Shown: piece by piece, positions 27,765 through 36,098 of the stretch | How the letters are laid out: every line of letters begins with the position of its first letter | Numbering within the stretch: position 1 is the first letter of the stretch | Source: Pseudaeromonas sp963677375 | GTDB taxonomy: Bacteria; Pseudomonadota; Gammaproteobacteria; Enterobacterales; Aeromonadaceae | Direction of reading: 5' to 3' | DNA length: 64,000 bases | Assembly (NCBI GenBank): GCA_963677375.2 | Contig: CAXXIF010000001.1 | Coordinates: 62,001 to 126,000, forward strand | Position numbers and translations under genes: made by a program | The notes under the pieces: model-generated | The model's database searches: none | What the model was told of the DNA's origin: nothing | What the model saw: only the letters and a program-made list of their open reading frames with translations

Positions 27765-28304
27765 ATGCAGAGCATTCCACGCTCGATGGCATTCATACTT
27801 GCAGGTGCACTCCTGGTGCTGTTCACCTGTCTCGCTGCACTCTTCATGCTGGATGGCAAACCGGCCCATAACCGTTGGCTCTACAACGCGACAGGCTATC
27901 AACAGGCGGTCTATCGAGGACAACAAGACGACAAACCCAGATTGTTATGGCTGGAACAGCGCGAGGCGTGTCCCCGCTGCGCCCAGCTCGACCGGCGTCT
28001 GTGGCAAGATCCACACTTCATGCAGGAGTTGGGAGGTTGGCAACTGATTCGGTTGCAGCAGGATGCCGATGCCGCAACGGCAGAGTTGATTGCGCGATAC
28101 GCGGGTGAAGCCGAGCTACCGGTCGTGATTCTGGAACAAGCCGCCGTTTCTGGATATCAGACCGTGCATTTCAACCGGGAGCTGACCGCGTTCAGCCTGG
28201 CAGCCGATCCGAAAACGGCACCTCTGCCACTGGATGTCGAACATCTCCAGCAGGCGTTGGCGAATTGGCTGCGAACCACTCAGTCACCCAGCCAATTTCC
28301 CTGA
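27765..28304 (+). CDS. Membrane-anchored thioredoxin-fold protein with CPRC motif
   Basis: 179 residues. An N-terminal hydrophobic anchor or signal (AFILAGALLVLFTCLAALFM) precedes a periplasmic part with WLEQREACPRCAQLDRRLW, which holds a CxxC motif in thioredoxin-like position, and LPVVILEQAAVSGYQTVHF with a cis-Pro-like LPV. It may be a thiol reductase of the cell envelope, but I do not recognise the family. Its last 25 bases overlap the end of the convergent M23 peptidase gene. Confidence 0.72.
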   Translation: MQSIPRSMAFILAGALLVLFTCLAALFMLDGKPAHNRWLYNATGYQQAVYRGQQDDKPRLLWLEQREACPRCAQLDRRLWQDPHFMQELGGWQLIRLQQDADAATAELIARYAGEAELPVVILEQAAVSGYQTVHFNRELTAFSLAADPKTAPLPLDVEHLQQALANWLRTTQSPSQFP

Positions 28305-29152
28305 GTCGGTACCTGACCCCGAATGTGAAACGGAATGGAAACCAGGCGCTGGCCATCGTTGCGTTGCACCGCAAAATGCAGATGGGGTGCCGTGCTGTAA
28401 CCCGTATTCCCCGACTCGGCCAGCATATCTCCGACCTGAACACTCTGTCCGGGTGTCACCCGCGCGGTTCCGGTTCGCAGATGGGCGTAGACCGTCATGG
28501 TGCCATCTGGATGCAGGAGACGAATGTAATTGGTCTGCGCCCGGCTACGGGGGTCCTGGCTGTTCCCCGTGAACCCCATTTTCATATCCAATACCACGCC
28601 TTGGCGAGCGGCCAGTACCGGCGTGCCTTCCGGCATCGGCACATCAATGGCATAACGATTACCGGGCAGATGATGACTGTAGCTACCCTCGAACCCTTGC
28701 GAGACTCGGAAACGCCCGCGAAACGGCAACTGGAGTTCAGAGTCCTGCACTAGCGATGGCATACCAATGATGAAGTGCTGGCTGATTTCCAGCTGTCCGC
28801 GACCGCTGTAATGCAGGGTATCGACAAATTCCTCGGAGCGAGCGGCGACCACAATCGGCTTGCGCAGATCGCGGCTGGATTGCACCCCCTCCTGTTGGCT
28901 CAATTGCAGAGTCACAGTCACAGGGCCATGCAGTTCATTGATGATAAATAGATTGCCGTTGGCGGTGTAACGCAGTCTGACCTTGTCCGGGTCCGGGTCC
29001 AGGTACTCCAGCTCCTCCGGCTTGAACGGAGCGGCCAGCGCCAGGTCGTCGGTATAACTCAGGGTTCCCTGCTCATCGACGTACTTGTAGACGCTCGCCG
29101 AGGCCAGTGGTGCACAAACCATCACTCCCAGCAGCCACCACGCCCAGCTCAT
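28280..29152 (-). CDS. M23-family (LytM) peptidase with DUF4124-like N-terminus
   Basis: 290 residues from the ATG giving MSWAWWLLGVMV; the longer open frame upstream runs into rimI sequence and is not protein-like. Signal peptide, then VYKYVDEQGTLSYTDDL, a DUF4124-type module, a middle beta-rich domain, and a C-terminal M23 domain with NRYAIDVPMPEGTPVLAAR, TVYAHLRTG and the zinc site HLHF. The His that starts the usual HxGxD motif is replaced; a nearby SHH may take its place, as in the YAID subgroup. Likely peptidoglycan hydrolase or regulator in the periplasm. Confidence 0.82.
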   Translation of the reverse strand: MSWAWWLLGVMVCAPLASASVYKYVDEQGTLSYTDDLALAAPFKPEELEYLDPDPDKVRLRYTANGNLFIINELHGPVTVTLQLSQQEGVQSSRDLRKPIVVAARSEEFVDTLHYSGRGQLEISQHFIIGMPSLVQDSELQLPFRGRFRVSQGFEGSYSHHLPGNRYAIDVPMPEGTPVLAARQGVVLDMKMGFTGNSQDPRSRAQTNYIRLLHPDGTMTVYAHLRTGTARVTPGQSVQVGDMLAESGNTGYSTAPHLHFAVQRNDGQRLVSIPFHIRGQVPTQGNWLGD

Positions 29153-29244
29153 CTTCGCCGACACCCTCACACTCGATCCCCAAATCCATACCCAACCATA
29201 GCCCCGATAAATCCCTCGACCCAGAGCGCAGGTTGCGTCATCGC

Positions 29245-29694
29245 TTAAGCCGTCAGCGTACCGCGCTGCATCACCAGTGCATCTTCCTGCTCCGCCCCGG
29301 CACGATAATAACCTTTCCGTATTCCAACCTGCCGGTATCCGGCCTGCAAATAAAGACCTTGCGCCCGTAGATTGCTGCGCCGAACCTCCAGCCACCAGCA
29401 TGAAGATCCCGTTGCGGCACTTTCTCGCAGATAATGGGCCAGCAGAGCTCGCCCCCAACCGCGCCCCTGATAGTCAGGATCGACGCACAGATTGTGCAAG
29501 GTACTCTCATCCAGCAATGAATCGGCGATGTAAAAGCCGATCAAGCGGCCCTCTGCCCAGGCCCCGACATTGCGATAGCGCTCGCCAAAGCTGGCAACGA
29601 GAACAGCCTCGCTCCAGGGATAAGCATGGGCGCGTTGCTCCAGGGGCAGCAGGCTAGGCACATCGAGCGGGCTCAAGGCGCGGAACTCAAGCAT
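29245..29694 (-). CDS. rimI: Ribosomal protein S18 alanine N-acetyltransferase
   Basis: 149-residue GNAT protein that acetylates the N-terminal alanine of S18. The acetyl-CoA loop is VDPDYQGRGWGRALLAHYL (motif QGRGWG), the N-terminus has HAYPWSEAVL typical of RimI, and RRSNLRAQGLYLQAGY is the conserved substrate-side segment. It overlaps holD by eight bases, the usual holD-rimI pair. Confidence 0.94.
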   Translation of the reverse strand: MLEFRALSPLDVPSLLPLEQRAHAYPWSEAVLVASFGERYRNVGAWAEGRLIGFYIADSLLDESTLHNLCVDPDYQGRGWGRALLAHYLRESAATGSSCWWLEVRRSNLRAQGLYLQAGYRQVGIRKGYYRAGAEQEDALVMQRGTLTA

Positions 29695-30079
29695 CGGACA
29701 CCTCGGTCAGCCACCCCGCGGCACAGAGTTGCAGCCACAATTGCCGCTTGCCCTGACGAGCGTCCAGCTGTACCACAAAAGGCTGCGTCGCCCAGGATGA
29801 GTCGTCATCGGAGCAGGAGAGGATGAGTAGCCCGTCACCGGCTACCGCTTGGGCTCCGGAACTCCAGCGGCGGCACGCATGCGGCGGATGCGGCAGCACC
29901 TTACAGAAGTCATCCAGCCATGAGGGGCTGTCACCCAGGACCCAGAGCGTCCAACCATCGGCGTGACGCTCTTCGACCACAGGGAGTTGCCCCTGTAACA
30001 GCATCAACTCGGGACGGCGGAGCTGCCAGGCTTGCAGGCCAAGGGGTTTGAACAACGCCAAGCGTCCAGCGTCCAACAT
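29687..30079 (-). CDS. holD: DNA polymerase III psi subunit HolD
   Basis: 130 residues. The N-terminal LGLQAWQLRRPELM matches the conserved motif of HolD that contacts the clamp loader; the rest diverges fast, as is usual for psi. Psi joins chi (HolC) and SSB to the clamp-loader complex. Overlaps rimI, which supports the name. Confidence 0.87.
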   Translation of the reverse strand: MLDAGRLALFKPLGLQAWQLRRPELMLLQGQLPVVEERHADGWTLWVLGDSPSWLDDFCKVLPHPPHACRRWSSGAQAVAGDGLLILSCSDDDSSWATQPFVVQLDARQGKRQLWLQLCAAGWLTEVSDA

Positions 30080-30332
30080 CTGCGATTGCCTCTTGTCTGG
30101 TCTAGGGTGAATGCGCGGAGCAGTTTACCACTACCAGATCCCAAACCGAGGATTCAAAAGCCCAACCGCTGCTTTTTACGGCTCGAGATGCAGAATCCCC
30201 TTGCGTTTGTGAGACTAATCACAACAATTAGCATCATTGGCTCCTCATTTGCGGGCCAGCAAAAGGGGCTGTTGCGCTCTCGGGATAATCAGCGCAGCGT
30301 ACCGCAGGCATAACATATGGGATAACCGCGAC

Positions 30333-31964
30333 ATGAGCGGCAAAACACTTCAGGATCGAATTGGACAACTGGTCGATGCCCTGGCGCTCGGCCTTTACGA
30401 GCGTAAGGACACGATTCGCCTCTGCCTGTTGGCCGCTTTGGCGGGCGAGAGTGTGTTCATGCTCGGCCCTCCGGGCATCGCCAAGAGTCTGATTGCCCGA
30501 CGCCTGATCTGTGCCTTCCGCGACAGCCGCTCCTTTGAATATCTGATGACCCGCTTCTCAACCCCGGAAGAGGTGTTCGGCCCGCTCTCCATCCAGGCAC
30601 TGAAGGATGAGGGGCGTTATCTGCGCCTGACCGAGGGGTATCTGCCGGACGCCGAAATCGTATTCCTCGATGAGATCTGGAAGGCTGGCCCAGCCATCCT
30701 CAATACCCTGCTCACTGTGATCAACGAGCATAGATTCCGCAACGGCGAGAAGGAGGTGGCAGTCCCCATGCGTCTGCTGGTCACCGCCTCGAATGAATTG
30801 CCGCAAGCCGACAGTGGCCTCGAGGCCCTATATGACCGCATGTTGCTGCGTTTGTGGCTGGATCGTATCCAGGATAAACAGAACTTCCGGGCCATGCTGA
30901 CCAGTCGGCAGGATCCGGCTCAGGATCCAGTACCAGCCCAGCTCAAGATCGACGATGAGGAGTATCTAAACTGGCAACAAGCCCTGACACAAGTCAATCT
31001 GAACGATGCCATGTTTGAACAGTTGTTCCAATTGCGCGAGCAACTGAACCAACTAAACACCCAGGAAAATGCCGAGCATCAGCATTCTCTGTACATCTCC
31101 GATCGCCGCTGGAAGAAAGCCTTACGCTTGTTGCAAGCCAGTGCCTTCTTCAATGGCCGTCAGCAAATAGTGCCACTCGACCTCCTGTTACTCAAAGACT
31201 GCCTGTGGCATGACCTTTATGCGCGAGAGCAGATCACCCAGCAACTCTCTGACTACGCGATCCATCACGCCTTTGCTCAAGAGCGACTCGGCTTTTCCCA
31301 GCAACGGTTGCGCCAGGATCTACAGCACTTCCATGAAGAGATGGCGCACGAATTAAGCTGCCAATTGGAGCCTCGCGATAATCGTTTGTTCAAGCGCGAG
31401 AAACCCGCTTGGCATATCGATTTCAAGGGCTCGGGGCTGGACCCCCATCAGTCAGAATTCCGTCTACTATTCCTGACACCTTGTCAGTTGGACCCGAAAC
31501 AACCGGAGCGGGCAACGCGCTATGCCAGCCTCAGTCGAGCCGAATTGCTGCGTTGGCTCAGCCATGGTGGCGAAGTTCAGGTCCGGATACACGCGGATCA
31601 ACATGCGACGGCGCTGGTGCTGGATGTGGATCAGAAACAGCAGCTGATGGCCCGGGATGCGGCTCATCGTGCCGTCCCTGTGGCCATAGCCCACCCCGGA
31701 GGCATTCCGCAATGGCAATCCCAGCGTTGGCTGGAAAAGCTCGAAAGTCTCTATCAACAACGCAGTGAATTACTACAGGCCATTCAGCAGCAGCGCCACC
31801 AGTTCACCAGTCAATGTCCCCATCTATTTCTGGGTCAGGAGTGGTTGCTGCAAATTGAAGAAAGCCTGCTGCAGTTGACACAAAAAGATGAATCTCTGCT
31901 GCAACTGCTGAATGAAGCCCGTGAGGCGCTCGATAATCTGTTGCAAAACGCCGGAGGTAAGTAA
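30333..31964 (+). CDS. ravA: MoxR-family AAA+ ATPase RavA
   Basis: 543 residues from the ATG giving MSGKTLQDRIGQLVDAL; the open frame continues upstream without family similarity. Walker A GPPGIAKS, Walker B IVFLDEIWKA, and the sensor region LLVTASNELPQADSGLEALYDR are clear. The C-terminal part has the discontinuous triple-helical/LARA region that in E. coli binds the lysine decarboxylase LdcI and ppGpp. RavA is a hexamer working with the VWA protein ViaA, encoded next. No strong ribosome site; the 250 bases upstream hold no other gene. Confidence 0.93.
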   Translation: MSGKTLQDRIGQLVDALALGLYERKDTIRLCLLAALAGESVFMLGPPGIAKSLIARRLICAFRDSRSFEYLMTRFSTPEEVFGPLSIQALKDEGRYLRLTEGYLPDAEIVFLDEIWKAGPAILNTLLTVINEHRFRNGEKEVAVPMRLLVTASNELPQADSGLEALYDRMLLRLWLDRIQDKQNFRAMLTSRQDPAQDPVPAQLKIDDEEYLNWQQALTQVNLNDAMFEQLFQLREQLNQLNTQENAEHQHSLYISDRRWKKALRLLQASAFFNGRQQIVPLDLLLLKDCLWHDLYAREQITQQLSDYAIHHAFAQERLGFSQQRLRQDLQHFHEEMAHELSCQLEPRDNRLFKREKPAWHIDFKGSGLDPHQSEFRLLFLTPCQLDPKQPERATRYASLSRAELLRWLSHGGEVQVRIHADQHATALVLDVDQKQQLMARDAAHRAVPVAIAHPGGIPQWQSQRWLEKLESLYQQRSELLQAIQQQRHQFTSQCPHLFLGQEWLLQIEESLLQLTQKDESLLQLLNEAREALDNLLQNAGGK

Positions 31965-33406
31965 TGGTTGAATTGCATACCATTGCCGCTCTGCTCTCCT
32001 TCAATGAAACCGATATGCTCAAGGATGTGGTGAGCAGTTTCATCGCCTCCCCCCAGATCGCCGGTTTTCTTAAAACCAGACCCAAGTTTGAACAGCAGAT
32101 CAACGAACAATTGCAGCGTTGGGGCCGCAGCCTGAGCAGCGAGGTACAACATAAGCCTGCACCTCCAGAGCTAGAAGCCGAGTTTTTGTTGTATCAGGAG
32201 GCATTGCCACTGCCGGCTGAACTGTTTCGCAGCCATGAGTCCCGCCTGATCTGCCAGTTGGCCACCCACAGTCCCTTTCATGATGAGGCGATCGGTCTGC
32301 TGGAAAACCTCAAGGAATCCAACCCCCATCTGCGTAAGCAGCTCTTCTTGCGCAAGTGGCGCGACAGCCTGATCAGCCGGATCATGTGTCTGGAGCTGGA
32401 AATAGCCGAACAGGAGCGGGAGCGTCTACTCCAGGAGCTAGAACAACGTCTGGAAATTGCTGGCGAGGTGGAAGAGACGCTGAACATGGATAACCCGGGC
32501 AAGCTCTGGGATCTGAGCGCCGCCACCCTGCTCCAGGGTGATAGTCGCCGTCTGCATCACTACGCCACATTTCTCACCCGCAACCCCGAGTTACAACGTA
32601 TCGCCGCCGAGCTAGGCCGGGCCGCCCGACAGGAAAGCGAAGCCCACAGTCAGTTGACTAGCGTCGAAACCACAGTGATGGAATATGAGCAACGCGACCA
32701 GATCCCGGACGATTTGGTAGGTGTTCACCAGAGCAATCAGCTCAACCGACTGCTGCCAACCGAAACCATGCTGCTGGCCAATCCCGAGCTGGAAACCATC
32801 TTCTACAAACATCTGGCCGAACATCGACTACTCAATTACCACTTTATGGGGCAAAGCCGCACACCGCAGATCGTACAGACTGAACGCTATACCCGAGGGG
32901 AAAACCAATTGCCCAAGGGACCATTTATTGTGTGCATCGATACTTCGGGCTCTATGAGTGGTTATCCCGAAGAGACGGCTAAGGCTCTGTGTTTCGCGCT
33001 GTTGCAAATTGCGCTGAATGAAGGACGGGGCTGCGTCGTGCAACTATTTTCTACAGATGTCGTGAGCTATGAACTGACGGGGCCGACCGGGTTACAGGAG
33101 GCACTGAGTTTTCTCGGTTGCAGCTTCAAGGGTGGCACGGACTTGACCCCTTGCTTTGCCCAGGTGTTAAACCGCATGCAAGAAAAAGAGTACGCCAACG
33201 CCGATGCCATTGTGCTGTCTGACTTCATCGCCCAACGGTTACCGGTCGAGATGCTGGAACAGGTGCGCGATCTGAAGGAAAAGGGGAACCGCTTCAATGC
33301 GGTCTCTCTGTCGCGTCACGGTAAACCGGCGCTGATGAAGATATTCGATGCCGTCTGGCGTTTTGACACTGGGCTACAGGGACGGTTGCTACGCCGTTTG
33401 CGTTAA
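31964..33406 (+). CDS. viaA: VWA-domain protein ViaA
   Basis: 480 residues; start shares one base with the ravA stop (TAATG). The helical N-terminal domain is followed by a von Willebrand A domain with the metal-binding CIDTSGSMSG motif (DxSxS) and GGTDLTP (MIDAS Thr). The ravA-viaA pair modulates the LdcI and respiratory/Fe-S systems in E. coli. Confidence 0.94.
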   Translation: MVELHTIAALLSFNETDMLKDVVSSFIASPQIAGFLKTRPKFEQQINEQLQRWGRSLSSEVQHKPAPPELEAEFLLYQEALPLPAELFRSHESRLICQLATHSPFHDEAIGLLENLKESNPHLRKQLFLRKWRDSLISRIMCLELEIAEQERERLLQELEQRLEIAGEVEETLNMDNPGKLWDLSAATLLQGDSRRLHHYATFLTRNPELQRIAAELGRAARQESEAHSQLTSVETTVMEYEQRDQIPDDLVGVHQSNQLNRLLPTETMLLANPELETIFYKHLAEHRLLNYHFMGQSRTPQIVQTERYTRGENQLPKGPFIVCIDTSGSMSGYPEETAKALCFALLQIALNEGRGCVVQLFSTDVVSYELTGPTGLQEALSFLGCSFKGGTDLTPCFAQVLNRMQEKEYANADAIVLSDFIAQRLPVEMLEQVRDLKEKGNRFNAVSLSRHGKPALMKIFDAVWRFDTGLQGRLLRRLR

Positions 33407-33461
33407 CCCACCACGAGTGGATATCAAAATTCATCCATGCCGTCACCGCATCCACCAACGA

Positions 33462-33485
33462 AAAAACCCGCCGAGGCGGGTTTTT
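33462..33485. terminator. Bidirectional terminator shared by viaA and tRNA-Trp
   Basis: The stem AAAAACCCGCC / GGCGGGTTTTT with loop GA has T runs on both strands. It lies 55 bases after viaA (plus) and 12 bases after tRNA-Trp (minus), so it can end both. Confidence 0.88.
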
Positions 33486-33497
33486 ATAAATTTGTGT

Positions 33498-33574
33498 TGG
33501 CAGGGGCGGAGGGATTCGAACCCCCAACCATCGGTTTTGGAGACCGCTGTTCTACCAATTGGAACTACGCCCCT
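33498..33574 (-). tRNA. tRNA-Trp (CCA), copy 1
   Basis: 77 bases including the encoded CCA end. Acceptor arms AGGGGCG / CGCCCCT, D stem GTTC / GAAC, anticodon loop CTCCAAA with anticodon CCA, T arm GGGGG-TTCGAAT-CCCTC. Identical to the copy at 55594-55670. The top pair of the anticodon stem (27-43) is G/A in both copies. Confidence 0.97.
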
Positions 33575-33590
33575 GCATTCAACGAGGCGA

Positions 33591-33618
33591 ATTATACAAA
33601 CTGACCTTTAAAGGTAAA
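33591..33618 (-). promoter_or_regulatory. Promoter of tRNA-Trp copy 1
   Basis: A perfect TATAAT (-10) with TTTACC (-35) and a 16-base spacer, 17 bases upstream of the tRNA 5' end. A TCGCC discriminator follows the -10, as in growth-rate controlled stable RNA promoters. Confidence 0.7.
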
Positions 33619-33718
33619 GACCTTTTTCAACCATTTACGCGCAAGTGCGCAACAAATAAGCAAAAAGTGATAATTAACCCATTCTGCCACCCCAGCCGCA
33701 ATTTCTGGTGCTGTTGAA

Positions 33719-33747
33719 TTAACATGCCCCGCCGCTTGCTCTATAAT
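33719..33747 (+). promoter_or_regulatory. Promoter of the pyrBI operon
   Basis: TTAACA (-35), 17-base spacer and TATAAT (-10), giving a leader of roughly 170 bases before pyrB that contains a leader peptide and an attenuator. Confidence 0.78.
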
Positions 33748-33780
33748 CCATGCGCTCTGATTCAAGGATAAGGAGACCCC

Positions 33781-33912
33781 ATGGCACATCTGAGTGCGAG
33801 CCCTTTTGCGCTTCAAGCCGCTCTGGTTGGCAGTCATCCTTTTTTGATCAGCAACGCTCCCACGAACAAGCCCCTTGCGGGGCTTTTTTCTGTCCGTAAG
33901 ACCGATATCTAA
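33781..33912 (+). CDS. pyrL: pyrBI leader peptide
   Basis: 43-codon open frame starting with ATG eight bases after AAGGAG and ending 12 bases before pyrB. It runs through a T-rich pause region (CATCCTTTTTTG) and through the attenuator hairpin. As known for E. coli pyrBI, low UTP would stall RNA polymerase in the U-rich stretch, letting the ribosome on the leader catch up and block the hairpin; high UTP lets the hairpin end transcription. The peptide itself need not be conserved. Confidence 0.82.
   Translation: MAHLSASPFALQAALVGSHPFLISNAPTNKPLAGLFSVRKTDI
33868..33889 (+). terminator. UTP-responsive attenuator of pyrBI
   Basis: The stem AAGCCCC / GGGGCTT with loop TTGC runs directly into six T residues. 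It lies within the leader peptide frame, 36 bases before pyrB, matching the pyrBI attenuation mechanism. Confidence 0.88.
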
Positions 33913-33924
33913 GGGAATCAGACG

Positions 33925-34848
33925 ATGGCCAACCCCCTCTATCAAAAGCACATCATCTCCATCTCCGATCTGACACGCCCCGAGCTGGAACTTGTGGTGC
34001 AGACCGCCAGCCAGCTCAAAGCAGAACCTCGTCATGACCTGCTGTGCAATAAACTGGTTGCCAGCTGTTTTTTTGAGGCATCAACACGTACCCGCCTCTC
34101 GTTCGAAACAGCCGTGCAACGACTCGGTGGCTCTGTGATTGGTTTTGCCGATGCAGGCAACACCTCGCTGGCAAAAAAGGGGGAAACGCTGGCCGACTCG
34201 GTGCGCATCATCACCTCATATACCGATGCCTTTGTCATTCGCCACCCGCAAGAAGGGGCCGCGCGCCTGGCAGCCGAGTTTTCCCGGGTTCCGGTCATCA
34301 ATGCCGGAGACGGCTCCAACCAGCATCCAACCCAGACCCTGCTGGACTTGTTCACCCTCTACGAAACCCAGGGCACTTTGGATGGGTTGAAAGTCGCCTT
34401 CGTCGGCGACCTGAAATATGGCCGGACTGTACATTCTCTGGCTCAGGCCCTGAGCCTGTTTGGTGCCCGTCTCTACTTTGTCTCTCCGGAAATGCTGGCC
34501 ATGCCGGAGTACATCTGTGAAGAGCTGGAGGAGAGAGGCATCGAATACAGCGTGCATGAACAACTCGAAAGCATCATTCCCGAATTAGACATCCTCTACA
34601 TGACCCGGGTACAAAAAGAGCGCTTCGATGAGACCGAATACAAACACATAGCAGCCAAATATATCCTGACCACGGATACCTTGCTGGATGCAAAACCGAA
34701 CCTGAAGATCCTCCATCCGCTGCCTCGGGTGGACGAGATCCATATCGATGTCGATGACACCCCCTATGCCTATTACTTCGAACAGGCAGAAAATGGGGTC
34801 TATGCCCGTCAGGCCTTGCTGGCCCTGGTTCTCAACGAAACCGTTTAA
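33925..34848 (+). CDS. pyrB: Aspartate carbamoyltransferase catalytic subunit
   Basis: 307 residues; first committed step of pyrimidine synthesis, carbamoyl phosphate plus aspartate. The carbamoyl-phosphate site is FFEASTRTRLSFETA (STRTR), followed by SLAKKGETLADS (the 80s loop), HPTQTLLDLFT and HPLPRVDEI. Catalytic trimers join PyrI dimers, encoded 12 bases downstream, to form the allosteric holoenzyme. Confidence 0.97.
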   Translation: MANPLYQKHIISISDLTRPELELVVQTASQLKAEPRHDLLCNKLVASCFFEASTRTRLSFETAVQRLGGSVIGFADAGNTSLAKKGETLADSVRIITSYTDAFVIRHPQEGAARLAAEFSRVPVINAGDGSNQHPTQTLLDLFTLYETQGTLDGLKVAFVGDLKYGRTVHSLAQALSLFGARLYFVSPEMLAMPEYICEELEERGIEYSVHEQLESIIPELDILYMTRVQKERFDETEYKHIAAKYILTTDTLLDAKPNLKILHPLPRVDEIHIDVDDTPYAYYFEQAENGVYARQALLALVLNETV

Positions 34849-34860
34849 GGAGCAATCATC

Positions 34861-35325
34861 ATGTCTGAGAAAAAACAGCTTCAGGTTGAAGCCATCCGCA
34901 ACGGTTCAGTCATCGACCATATTCCCGCAGGTCAGGGCATCAAGATCCTCAAACTATTCCACCTGCTGGATACTCGCGAACGGATTACCGTCGGTCTGAA
35001 CTTGCCGTCAGCAGCGCTCGGCGGCAAAGACCTGATCAAAGTAGAAAATACCTTGCTCACCGAAGATCAAGCGAACCAGTTGGCGTTATTCGCACCGAAG
35101 GCAACCGTCAACATCATCGAAGACTTTCGCGTGGTGAAGAAACATCAACTCCAGCTACCGGAACAGATCAATGGTGTCTTTGCTTGTCCCAATTCGAACT
35201 GCATCAGTCACAGTGAACCTGTGGCTAGCGGTTTCAGTGTGCGCGAGGTCAAAGGCGATGTACGTATGAAGTGCAAATACTGTGAAAAATCATTCACCAA
35301 AGAAATTGTCAGTGCCAACTTCTGA
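34861..35325 (+). CDS. pyrI: Aspartate carbamoyltransferase regulatory subunit
   Basis: 154 residues. The N-terminal allosteric domain binds CTP/ATP (AIRNGSVIDHIPAGQGIKIL). The C-terminal zinc domain has four Cys in CPNSNC and CKYC. Together with PyrB it confers feedback inhibition by CTP. The operon ends here; a hairpin follows. Confidence 0.97.
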   Translation: MSEKKQLQVEAIRNGSVIDHIPAGQGIKILKLFHLLDTRERITVGLNLPSAALGGKDLIKVENTLLTEDQANQLALFAPKATVNIIEDFRVVKKHQLQLPEQINGVFACPNSNCISHSEPVASGFSVREVKGDVRMKCKYCEKSFTKEIVSANF

Positions 35326-35335
35326 GCTGGATCAC

Positions 35336-35359
35336 AAGGCCAATCCTTAGATTGGCCTT
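35336..35359 (+). terminator. Hairpin after pyrI
   Basis: A 10-bp stem (AAGGCCAATC / GATTGGCCTT) with loop CTTA, 10 bases after the pyrI stop. The T tract is poor (CTCGCTC), so termination strength is uncertain. It resembles the hairpin after blc, with a compensated pair change. Confidence 0.65.
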
Positions 35360-35448
35360 CTCGCTCATCTGCCACAAAATCAGCATTCTTTATCTATACT
35401 CAAGCCATCCGGGTCCGTGGTTTTTGAACCAATTCGAGGTGGTGCCAT

Positions 35449-36090
35449 ATGATTGTTCTGGTTGGCGGCGAAAAAGGTGGCAGCGGCAAGAGCTGTCTGG
35501 CACAAAATCTGGCGGTCTACTTCAGGACTCACTATAACGGCGAGGTTCTATTGGTTGACTGTGACCCTCAACGCACCACATCAGACTGGATCCAGGAGCG
35601 TAAAGACAACACGGATCTCCCCTCCATCAACTGTGTTCAGCTCTACGGCAATATTCGTGAAGACTTATTAAGCCTGAAAAGCCGCTATGACTTTGTCGTC
35701 GTGGATTGTGGTGGACAAGATAATCGCGCCCTCCGTTCCTCAATGTCGGTGGCCTCCCATGCCCTGATCCCCCTACGCCCCAAGCGCAGGGACTTGAAGA
35801 CGCTCCCTCACATGGAAGACATCATTACCACTTGCAAGATGGTGAACCCCACACTGAATGCCGCTGTGGTGATGACACAATGCCCATCATTGCCCAATCA
35901 GGCCAAGCGCATTCTGGAAGCCAAGGATGTCTGTGCCACATACTGCGTGCGAGTACTCAATGCCATTATCTATAACCGTAATGTGTACGATGATAGTGAA
36001 GAACGCGGACTTTCCGTCATGGAAATCGAACCAGGTGGAAAAGCAGCTGAAGAAATCCGGGTGATTGCCAAAGAATTTTTGAATCTATAG
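35449..36090 (+). CDS. ParA/MinD-type partition ATPase, plasmid-like
   Basis: 213 residues, the short form without an N-terminal DNA-binding domain, like the type Ib ParA proteins of plasmids (ParF class). Deviant Walker A GGEKGGSGKS with signature Lys 9 and Lys 14, switch I LVDCDPQ, switch II VVVDCGGQD. Such ATPases move DNA or protein cargo over the nucleoid with a small partner, encoded eight bases downstream. It lies between pyrI and fldB, and no replication gene is nearby. It is not the chromosomal Soj-type ParA, which is longer and sits near gidB/parB. Confidence 0.85.
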   Translation: MIVLVGGEKGGSGKSCLAQNLAVYFRTHYNGEVLLVDCDPQRTTSDWIQERKDNTDLPSINCVQLYGNIREDLLSLKSRYDFVVVDCGGQDNRALRSSMSVASHALIPLRPKRRDLKTLPHMEDIITTCKMVNPTLNAAVVMTQCPSLPNQAKRILEAKDVCATYCVRVLNAIIYNRNVYDDSEERGLSVMEIEPGGKAAEEIRVIAKEFLNL

Positions 36091-36098
36091 GGAATATC

